Below are positions 4,703 through 10,493 of a DNA stretch of 10,493 nucleotides, piece after piece. This DNA comes from CAZRNB01 sp964601355 (lineage in GTDB: Bacteria; Planctomycetota; Phycisphaerae; Sedimentisphaerales; Anaerobacaceae), in assembly GCA_964601355.1 (NCBI GenBank), contig CAZRNB010000107.1:1-10493 (forward strand), given 5' to 3'. The position numbers were made by a program, and so were the translations under genes. The notes under the pieces are model-generated. The model was not told where the DNA came from, ran no database searches, and was given only the letters and a program-made list of their open reading frames with translations. Each line of letters starts with the position of its first letter. The first letter of the stretch is position 1.

Positions 4703-7700
4703 ATGAGAGAGACGTTTGCACAGTATATAGAGAAGTGGCTCAAACAGTCCACGGCACAGGGGCTGAACAACCCCCTCGTCAAAATGCCGGTGAAACGATT
4801 CCTGCTTTTGCAGACACCCGAATTCGACTCCATCGCAAATGGGGGCACGCTGCTTCTCGGCACGATGAACGAGCCAATCGCTCGCAATCTCTATAAGAAT
4901 TTCCAGACCCGCATCCGCGAGCGCGGTGAACATTGTGCCTTCATCTGCTGTGGTGCCGTCGAGATGATCCTTGCTGGCGGAGTTGGCCAGCAACCGCGTG
5001 CAACCCTTTTTCCTGTTTGTCTCAAACGAGCCTCGCTTCAAACGAGCGGGGACAAAATCAAAGTGACGGTTTCCGATGACGAAACTTGGCAGTTCAATCC
5101 AGTTCTCAAAGCTCACTTGCGCGGATTCGGCATCGGAGTTTCATCAGGCTTGCCAGATAATCCAAATGAAGCCATCAACTGGGTGAAGGCCCAACTCGGA
5201 AATCGTGCGAAGGAGGTTGGGTCTGAAATCTACGTTGGGCTGTTCAGCAGCCAGCAGATGGTTGTCCAAGAGCGGATGACTGAGCCTTCGTTGCGGCAAG
5301 CCCTCGCGCGCAATCCCGTCGTTCAATCCAAGATTGAAGAAAGAAAAGTTGAAGCAATCGATTTGGGCGAGATTACCGACGACGGCCTTGAGGAACTTGG
5401 TTTGGTGCTGCCCTGCGACGACAGCCAGCTTCGCGTAGTGCAGCTTTCCGACAAAGGTCGTTGTTTGCAGGTAGAAGGCCCGCCCGGGACCGGCAAATCT
5501 CAGACTATCGCCAACATTATCAGCAACGCCCTATACCATGGGCGCAAGGCCCTGCTGGTCTGCGATAAGAAGGCAGCCATTGACCGAGTTGAGGAACGTC
5601 TTACTAACTGCGGACTCAAACCTGCGCTGCTAAACCTTCACGACGAGGATTTGGACAAGCGTGAATTCCTCAAGCAGGCGACTGAGAAGTTTCCGGCAGG
5701 CCCCGGCGCGTGGGTCTACCCTTTCAGCGAACTGCGGGAAACACGGAAGACGTTGAACGAACGAGTGAGGTTCGGTGAAGCCATTGCGCATCCCTCCTTG
5801 CAGGTGAAGAACCGACAGGCCCTCGCCGGAATGATTCAGTTGCGGAAGGAACTGAAGCACGTGCCAAACGTCTCCATCGCCAACTGGCAATCTCTGTCCA
5901 AGGAGCGGTTGGATAGGCTTCTCGATTCTGTGGCAGAATGGCCAGGACTCGCGGAAGTGCTGAACGACTCGGAAAACGTATGGAACAAGGTTCGGTTTGA
6001 GACTTTCGATGACAAACCCAATGCCAAGAACGAATTGGAGGGTTGTGTAAAGACCATTTTGAGTCAACTGGAATCTTTGGAGGAAATGCGGGAACGGACA
6101 GCGACAGTCGGAATCGAATCGCCGCTGAGATCAGATCGAGATGTGGAGGACGTTCTTGCGCTTGTCGAGACTGTCTTGGATAGGCCGGTGTGCCACCCTA
6201 AAATCGTAGGTAACTCTCAACTAAGTCTGGTGGAGTTGGAACGATTGCAGTTGGAGTGGGGGAAACGAGAGGATTTGCTGGCAGCACGCCATCCTGTGTC
6301 ACTGACCGAGCTTTATCCAGAGGAGGCGGAGCGCAAAGCCAAAGACTTGCTGACTGCCGAAGTTGCAACATCTTGGCAAGATTTGTCCCGGCGGGAGATA
6401 TATCACACCGAACACCACGCAGAGATTGAAAAAAGCCAAGACCGATACTTACGACTCTGCGACCAAATCGGTCTCGTCTATTCACCTTTGCTCAAGGTGA
6501 GGCGATCGCAACTCCAAGGTGTGGTAAGGTTGGGCCAGTTCGGCGGCCTTATTCCGCGTGACTGGTGGACTGCCGTTACGAATCCAGTTCTTCTGGTGAA
6601 CGGATGGGTTGGCAAGCTGATGGACTGCATCAGCCACGCAAAAGGCGCACTACTTCCTTTGCACTTTGTCGCACTCGAGCGTGTGTCTTCTACGCACTGG
6701 GAACATGTAGAGGCGATGGCAGAGCATGGATTCAACTATGTGAGCTATTGCCTGAAGTTTGTGAATGACAGCAAGTGCAAATACGCGCTACGGCAGGCTT
6801 ATCCGAGTATTCCTGTTCGAGGATTCAAGCAGTGGCGGGAAGTCACCCTCCACGCGGTCTCTGCGAAAGAGGCTGCTAAGTCGCTACGGACGGCTGCCGA
6901 GGTGCACGTCATTTTGAAGCAGTTGACTGAGAACTACCTAGCGGTTGCACACGAAGTTTGTGACAGTTGTGAGCAGTTTCTTGAGCATAAGGACGTGGAA
7001 CGCCTCAAGGACGCTGCTGCTCTTGTCGAACAATGGCGTGCCCGTAATGATTTGTTCGAAGTTGAAAGCGTTCATTGGCAGACCTTTTGGGAATCACCAA
7101 ATCCAAATCTTTTATCGCAAGTCGAATCTCTCCTTGCGGAACTCGATACACTCGATCTACCAGACAACCGTTCGGACAATCTGGAGGAGGCCCTCAAGTT
7201 TCTCGATCAGTCGCGCCAACGTATCCAGAGTTTTCTCAAAGATTACGAAAAGCAGGACGGCGATCGCACACAATCTGTCCTGGCGGCCTTCTTCGCACAG
7301 AAGGAATTCGCTCGTTGTCAAGAGCGACTTGTTCCACTCGCCAAATACGTAGAACTCCAAAGCGAAGGACAGTCCCTTCCCGATTGGCAATGGCTCTGCA
7401 GGACCATTGCGTGGCGTGACCTGTTTGAGCGGTTGCGTGGAAGGCAAAAGCTAGATGTGGATAGCCCCTTGTGGCCGAAGCTGCGAGACCGTCTGCAACA
7501 CCACCGCACCTTTATGAAGGAAGCTTACGAGGAATTGGACAGTCTCTTTGAGAGTTACCTTTCAGAAATCGGCGATTATGAAGGTCTCAAGTCCCTTCTA
7601 AGCGAGACGCTTAACGAACTGACACGCCATCCGTTGTGGCTGGAAAAGAAGCGTTGGCAGAAGAAGATTCCAGCTTTTCCAGAACTCAAAGCACTTTGGG

Positions 7701-9391
7701 CCAAAATCCTCGAGGGCAATGTGCGGCCTGACCAAGCAGAGCGCCTTTTCTGCTTCAACCTGCTCCATCTCTGCGAACCGATTGCGAAGCCGCAGGGACC
7801 TGAACTTAAGCAAACACTCAATTCCTTTGTAAAGCAGGATGACAATCTCACGTCTTGGGTGCTTGACCACCTGAAATCCCGGCTGCGGAAATCCATGCAG
7901 GAAGCATCGGCCACTTCTGCGCATGGCGAAGCCGAACTCCGGCGGCTTTCAGGTATGCAGCGTATCCGGGGAACAGTTCGTGAACTGGTCAAGGCCCACC
8001 TCGATTATCTTCTCGCGGCCAAGCCTTGCTGGATGATGAGTCCTACGTCGCTCGCCAATTTACTTTGCGGCAAAAACGAAATTCACTCCGACATCGACAT
8101 CTTTGAGGAATATGACGTGCCGTTCGACCTGGTGATCTTCGACGAGGCTTCGCAGATTCAGGTCCTCGATGGCCTCTTGTCGATGTCTTTTGGAAAGCAG
8201 GTCATCATCGTCGGCGATAAACATCAGCTTCCACCAACGGACTTCTGGCGTAGTTACGGCACCTTAGAACCTGATACAGAATCAGAAGACTTTGGCATCG
8301 CTGAAAGTTTGCTGAACGAGTTTGAGGGTGTTTTTGAAGACGACAAGACCCACGTGATGCTGATGTCGCATTACCGCAGTGAAACGCCCGACCTCATCCG
8401 CTTCTCCAATGACTGGTTTTACGGTGGCAATCTGGAGATGTATCCGCCAGCCCACATCAGCGGCATCGGCCGCGGACTGCACTATGTTCCAAACGCTGTT
8501 TTCGAAACAGGGAAAGGAATCAACCCGGTCGAAGCACAAGAGGTCGTCAATCTGATCGAATTGCACATACGCGAATGCGCAGACAAGTCATTAGGCATCG
8601 TCGTGATGAACATCCACCAGATGGAGTTCATAGACGAACTGCTTATGTCTGCGACTCAACAAGTACAGGCCTTCTGCGCCGACGAATCTAGGTTTTTCCT
8701 CAGAAACCTTGAAACGGTTCAGGGCGATGAAATGGACCGCATCATCCTCGGCCTGACCTACGGCAAGAATCCTTCAGGCCAGTTCAACGCTTCTGTTCTC
8801 GGACCGCTGACCAAAAGCGGTGGGGAACGCCGACTCAACGTGGCCATCACGCGCTCCCGCAGCGGCATGATAATCGTCTCATCCTTGAAAACGGCAGACC
8901 TGGAGGCTAGCGGAGCGCAAAGTGAAGGCTTCAAGTGTTTCAAGAAACTGCTCGGCGAATTGGAGAACACTGAGGAGACACGCAATTTCGGCATCGGCAG
9001 CAAACGTTTCGAAAGACGAAAAGACGGTGTGTCGAATGTCGTCTATTGCGACTCTCCGTTCGAGGAACAAGTGGTCGAGTTCCTTGAGAATGAAGGCTAC
9101 GAAATCGAATGCCAATATGGTGCTGGCAAGTTCCGGATAGACATCGTGGTTAAGGAGCGAGGCAAGAACTTGCTCGCCATCGAATGCGACGGAGCCGGAT
9201 ACCATAGCTCGCTCGTTGCGCGCACACGCGACAGATCCAGACAGCGAAACTTGGAGAAGATGGGGTGGCGTGTTCACCGAGTATGGAGCACGAATTGGTG
9301 GTATTTCGAACAGGCGGAGAAGGAATCCATCATTGCCGCTATCATTGCGGCGCATGAGGCAGCCCAGGCACAAAGGCAGAGGTCAATATAA
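4694..9391 (+). CDS. Large SF1 (UPF1/Dna2-like) helicase with C-terminal MTES_1575/Vsr-like nuclease
   Basis: This 1565-residue single-chain helicase-nuclease is probably an anti-phage defence protein. The N-terminal part (about 1-250, with LFPVCLKRASL) resembles a shortened DUF4011-type region. Helicase motifs: Walker A GPPGTGKS 262-269; DEASQ 1150-1154; GDKHQLPP 1174-1181; HYRS 1226-1229; VQGDE 1342-1346; RRLNVAITRSR 1379-1389. Nearly 880 residues, largely charged and alpha-helical-looking, separate motif I from DEASQ. The C-terminus is a PD-(D/E)XK nuclease: SPFEEQV 1454-1460, FRIDIVV with D1483, IECDGAGYH with E1497 and D1499, then WRVHRVWSTNWW, all typical of MTES_1575 nucleases. Single-gene DUF4011-helicase-Vsr proteins are known phage defences; this is the closest match I recall. 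ATGs at 4694, 4697 and 4703 are in frame; 4703 fits a leaderless start. Spot counts suggest higher G+C than the neighbours, consistent with transfer. The last codons overlap an old methyltransferase fragment. Confidence 0.92.
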   Translation: MMFMRETFAQYIEKWLKQSTAQGLNNPLVKMPVKRFLLLQTPEFDSIANGGTLLLGTMNEPIARNLYKNFQTRIRERGEHCAFICCGAVEMILAGGVGQQPRATLFPVCLKRASLQTSGDKIKVTVSDDETWQFNPVLKAHLRGFGIGVSSGLPDNPNEAINWVKAQLGNRAKEVGSEIYVGLFSSQQMVVQERMTEPSLRQALARNPVVQSKIEERKVEAIDLGEITDDGLEELGLVLPCDDSQLRVVQLSDKGRCLQVEGPPGTGKSQTIANIISNALYHGRKALLVCDKKAAIDRVEERLTNCGLKPALLNLHDEDLDKREFLKQATEKFPAGPGAWVYPFSELRETRKTLNERVRFGEAIAHPSLQVKNRQALAGMIQLRKELKHVPNVSIANWQSLSKERLDRLLDSVAEWPGLAEVLNDSENVWNKVRFETFDDKPNAKNELEGCVKTILSQLESLEEMRERTATVGIESPLRSDRDVEDVLALVETVLDRPVCHPKIVGNSQLSLVELERLQLEWGKREDLLAARHPVSLTELYPEEAERKAKDLLTAEVATSWQDLSRREIYHTEHHAEIEKSQDRYLRLCDQIGLVYSPLLKVRRSQLQGVVRLGQFGGLIPRDWWTAVTNPVLLVNGWVGKLMDCISHAKGALLPLHFVALERVSSTHWEHVEAMAEHGFNYVSYCLKFVNDSKCKYALRQAYPSIPVRGFKQWREVTLHAVSAKEAAKSLRTAAEVHVILKQLTENYLAVAHEVCDSCEQFLEHKDVERLKDAAALVEQWRARNDLFEVESVHWQTFWESPNPNLLSQVESLLAELDTLDLPDNRSDNLEEALKFLDQSRQRIQSFLKDYEKQDGDRTQSVLAAFFAQKEFARCQERLVPLAKYVELQSEGQSLPDWQWLCRTIAWRDLFERLRGRQKLDVDSPLWPKLRDRLQHHRTFMKEAYEELDSLFESYLSEIGDYEGLKSLLSETLNELTRHPLWLEKKRWQKKIPAFPELKALWAKILEGNVRPDQAERLFCFNLLHLCEPIAKPQGPELKQTLNSFVKQDDNLTSWVLDHLKSRLRKSMQEASATSAHGEAELRRLSGMQRIRGTVRELVKAHLDYLLAAKPCWMMSPTSLANLLCGKNEIHSDIDIFEEYDVPFDLVIFDEASQIQVLDGLLSMSFGKQVIIVGDKHQLPPTDFWRSYGTLEPDTESEDFGIAESLLNEFEGVFEDDKTHVMLMSHYRSETPDLIRFSNDWFYGGNLEMYPPAHISGIGRGLHYVPNAVFETGKGINPVEAQEVVNLIELHIRECADKSLGIVVMNIHQMEFIDELLMSATQQVQAFCADESRFFLRNLETVQGDEMDRIILGLTYGKNPSGQFNASVLGPLTKSGGERRLNVAITRSRSGMIIVSSLKTADLEASGAQSEGFKCFKKLLGELENTEETRNFGIGSKRFERRKDGVSNVVYCDSPFEEQVVEFLENEGYEIECQYGAGKFRIDIVVKERGKNLLAIECDGAGYHSSLVARTRDRSRQRNLEKMGWRVHRVWSTNWWYFEQAEKESIIAAIIAAHEAAQAQRQRSI

Positions 9392-9408
9392 ACAAGATTG
9401 ACCTCTGC
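9376..9408. repeat. 12-bp perfect hairpin spanning the helicase stop codon
   Basis: GCAGAGGTCAAT (9376-9387) and ATTGACCTCTGC (9397-9408) are exact reverse complements around a 9-base loop that contains the TAA stop (9389-9391). No T-run follows, so it is not a standard intrinsic terminator. Part of the symmetry may be accidental, since the minus strand reads as a methyltransferase segment (EVNLVYIDL) whose codons are nearly palindromic. Confidence 0.65.
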
Positions 9409-9471
9409 GGCAAACTCGACCAGAAGTGCGGGCAGGACGTATTTCTTGTCGCCCCAGATAAGGCGGTTATG
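9379..9471 (-). pseudogene. Fragment of a site-specific DNA methyltransferase
   Basis: The minus strand from 9468 to 9379 reads NRLIWGDKKYVLPALL, then VEFAAEVNLVYIDL. This closely matches the start of the catalytic domain of many N6/N4 DNA methyltransferases of type III or related systems (NRLIWGDN..V...LL.EFAGK..LIYIDPPF). The DPPF catalytic motif is missing: the match stops at YID, where the helicase 3' end begins. A TGA stop sits two codons before NRL (9474-9472). It is a truncated remnant whose end marks a rearrangement junction. The length is only about 30 residues, but the text is distinctive. Confidence 0.6.
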
Positions 9472-9657
9472 TCAATGGTGCATTGACGCATCAAATAAAA
9501 ACCCATCGCTACATTTCCAACCTCTCTTCATCCGTCAAGAAAAATGGGACCAATACCGACCCAAAACGTTTAAGGATTTGCACGCGGGGTTTGGAGTATC
9601 AGAGACATAATTGTGGTGTGTGGTAACATCTTCCCTTTTATCGCTCGCCTTGATGCA
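9472..9657. other. Stretch without a recognisable gene
   Basis: A plus-strand frame here ends ...IRQEKWDQYRPKTFKDLHAGFGVSET at 9610. It looks mildly protein-like, but I see no start with a ribosome site and cannot match it to a family. It may be another relic of the same decayed restriction-modification region. I see no RNA gene or strong repeat. Confidence 0.3.
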
Positions 9658-9662
9658 GGCAC

Positions 9663-9702
9663 TGCCCCCACGTCTTTCTGTTAAAAGACAGATGTGGGGG
9701 CA
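9663..9702. terminator. Strong GC-rich hairpin, possible terminator
   Basis: TGCCCCCACGTCTTTC (9663-9678) pairs with GACAGATGTGGGGGCA (9687-9702) over 16 positions, with one G-T wobble and one mismatch, on an 8-base loop. It is followed by AATCCTTT, so the T-run is poor. It lies 270 bases after the helicase stop and is the strongest downstream hairpin, so it may end that transcript. It could also be a small repeat element. Confidence 0.45.
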
Positions 9703-9720
9703 AATCCTTTCTGGCTACGG

Positions 9721-9736
9721 CATGGCCTTCGCCATG
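9721..9736. repeat. Small perfect hairpin CATGGC-CTTC-GCCATG
   Basis: A 6-bp perfect stem on a CTTC loop, 18 bases after the larger hairpin. On its own this is weak; with its neighbours it shows that 9663-9880 is unusually rich in inverted repeats. Confidence 0.4.
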
Positions 9737-9792
9737 ACGAGTTTAATACGCTCCATAATACATGAAATTATTACCTCTACAAAGTAAAATTT

Positions 9793-9879
9793 ATCCCGTG
9801 AGATAAGGCTATATTGTTCATCGGGACTATCTCATGGGATTCATCGGCACTCCCGAAGAACTCCATCATCTTAGATGGA
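9793..9879. ncRNA. Candidate structured RNA or paired inverted-repeat region
   Basis: ATCCCGTGAGATA (9793-9805) pairs with TATCTCATGGGAT (9828-9840) over 13 positions with a single wobble, around a 22-base loop. TTCATCGGGACT within the loop is nearly repeated just after the stem (TTCATCGGCACT), so alternative pairings exist (for example CGGGA with TCCCG). A second stem, TCCATC-ATCTTA-GATGGA, is at 9862-9879. No open reading frame explains this. It matches no RNA family known to me; a transposable-element end is an alternative. Confidence 0.35.
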
Positions 9880-9918
9880 AGTAAAAAGACAGCGATTAGC
9901 GTACAGCTTACAGCGTAT

Positions 9919-9950
9919 AGGGGATGGGGGATAGTGGATAGTGGATAGGG
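9919..9950. repeat. Short tandem tract of GGATAGT units
   Basis: Three consecutive 7-bp GGATAGT-type units (9929-9949) follow a GGGGATGGGGG run. It is the same class of slippage tract seen after 536, around 2690 and around 3430. Confidence 0.7.
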
Positions 9951-9978
9951 TTAATGGATTAAAAAACAGGCAATGTTT

Positions 9979-10170
9979 TTTCACTAGGTGGTATTGCCAT
10001 ATAGTGCAATTCTATAACATAAGAAAAGTGTTGAATCAAATAATATTATATTTTCGTTTCACTATGTGGTATTGATAGGTAGTGCAACACTAAATCCACA
10101 AAAAGAGAATCCAATCTAACAGCGTTATCCTTCATTTCACTAGGTGGTATTGACAGGTAGTGGAATTTAA
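9979..10170. repeat. Three hairpin-forming repeats at an exact 78-bp period
   Basis: A conserved element starts at 9979, 10057 and 10135: TTTCACTAGGTGGTATTG, then a variable five bases, then TAGTG. The starts are exactly 78 bp apart. Each copy keeps the complementary ends CACTA and TAGTG, 15 bases apart, while 2-3 of the 25 core bases differ between copies. The roughly 45 bases between copies are A-rich and not clearly related. It could be an array of binding sites for a recombinase, transposase or replication protein, repeated RNA hairpins, or a degenerate CRISPR-like array. No protein reading frame runs through it. Confidence 0.65.
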
Positions 10171-10207
10171 CAGATCAACTTCAACACTTTATTAAAAAGC
10201 CTGGTAG

Positions 10208-10339
10208 CAGAAGTATTATATTATCAACGGCTCCGGCATCTTCAATCAGCCGCTTCTTTCACCTGCCGACCTATACGTTGACGATCAGATAAACCTCAAA
10301 GACTTCGCAGTCTTAGCAAGTCACTGGCTTGATGAATAA
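10208..10339 (+). pseudogene. C-terminal dockerin-like remnant
   Basis: The frame from 10208 to the TAA at 10337-10339 ends ADLYVDDQINLKDFAVLASHWLDE, which is the second half of a planctomycete dockerin-type module (...ADLNGDGxVNLKDFAVLASHWL). It is closed upstream by TAG at 10205-10207, and no start codon or signal peptide is present, so only about 44 codons of a formerly larger secreted protein remain. The usual calcium-binding DxDxDG has been reduced to DDQ. The relic supports the planctomycete assignment. Confidence 0.6.
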
Positions 10340-10393
10340 TTCTAACCATAATCAGCAACTTAGCCTAAGCTAAACCAACTGCTATTCTGTCAG

Positions 10394-10493
10394 CTAAGGC
10401 CAATACAGTCTAATGTCATCAATATACAAATCACCCGAACCGCCAGGTTGCGTATTAGCCCTGTCGCCGACACCGATTATCAGCTTCGTAACA
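10394..10493 (-). CDS. 3' end of a secreted or surface protein (GSGxLYIDDIRLY type), partial
   Basis: The minus strand from the window edge reads VTKLIIGVGDRANTQPGG, then SGDLYIDDIRLYWP, and stops at TAG (10396-10394). This segment is a hallmark of carbohydrate-binding or jelly-roll regions (LamG-like or related) in large planctomycete extracellular proteins, where a GxGDRxN...GSGxxYxDDIRLY strand closes a beta-sandwich. The start and most of the protein lie beyond the right edge. In relatives a dockerin often follows this motif; here the frame stops right after it, and the dockerin remnant next door is on the other strand. The family assignment is from recognition of the motif only. Confidence 0.65.
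   Translation of the reverse strand, partial: VTKLIIGVGDRANTQPGGSGDLYIDDIRLYWP

Noticed and set aside
9398..9610. A 70-codon frame after the helicase
   Set aside because: It starts inside the hairpin and methyltransferase remnant, has no ribosome site and matches nothing known to me; at most a relic.
9979..10170. The 78-bp repeats as a coding repeat of 26 residues
   Set aside because: 78 is a multiple of three, but the frames I translated hit stops within or between the units, and the conserved part is palindromic, not codon-like.

Overview
This window looks like a chromosomal segment of an uncultured planctomycete, most likely of the Phycisphaerae/Sedimentisphaerales type. That rests on recognition by eye, not on a search. 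Three things suggest it: a dockerin-like tail (DFAVLASHWL) and a GSGDLYIDDIRLY protein end at the right edge; a reverse-strand repeat reading like the NKANFKKAKMN.../KQSQSKP repeat often seen in planctomycete intergenic DNA; and many short purine-rich tandem tracts between genes.

Left part (1-3417), housekeeping. There is a three-helix membrane protein (130-525), a membrane-anchored alpha/beta hydrolase on the minus strand (601-1452), the isoprenoid enzyme IspG (1594-2724) divergent from it, and an unrecognised six-helix membrane protein (2776-3417). Repeat sequence supplies the last codons of two of these genes, and a terminator-shaped hairpin lies inside ispG.

Middle (3418-4700), a gene-poor accessory stretch. 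It holds the planctomycete repeat, decayed minus-strand pieces that resemble the C-terminus of a type I modification subunit (HsdM), two copies of a 26-bp palindrome exactly 250 bp apart, and a small CRISPR array. The array has five 36-nt repeats with 29-30-nt spacers and a sixth, interrupted repeat. No cas gene is in the window. The repeat resembles type II-C repeats such as that of Neisseria: it begins GTTGT, its ends can pair, and it ends in TATAAT, so each repeat could carry its own -10 promoter element.

Right-centre (4694-9391), one very large gene. It encodes a 1565-residue UPF1/Dna2-like SF1 helicase with a C-terminal MTES_1575/Vsr-like PD-(D/E)XK nuclease, a layout known from single-gene anti-phage helicase-nucleases. 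It begins at the last repeat, whose TATAAT would be its -10 box and would give an almost leaderless mRNA. Its 3' end abuts a truncated minus-strand DNA methyltransferase fragment. The picture is of a decayed restriction-modification and defence island in which a helicase-nuclease was joined to a cas-less CRISPR array.

Right end (9392-10493), no intact gene. It contains several strong hairpins, a candidate structured RNA region, three hairpin-forming repeats at an exact 78-bp period, a dockerin gene remnant, and the 3' end of a minus-strand secreted or surface protein.
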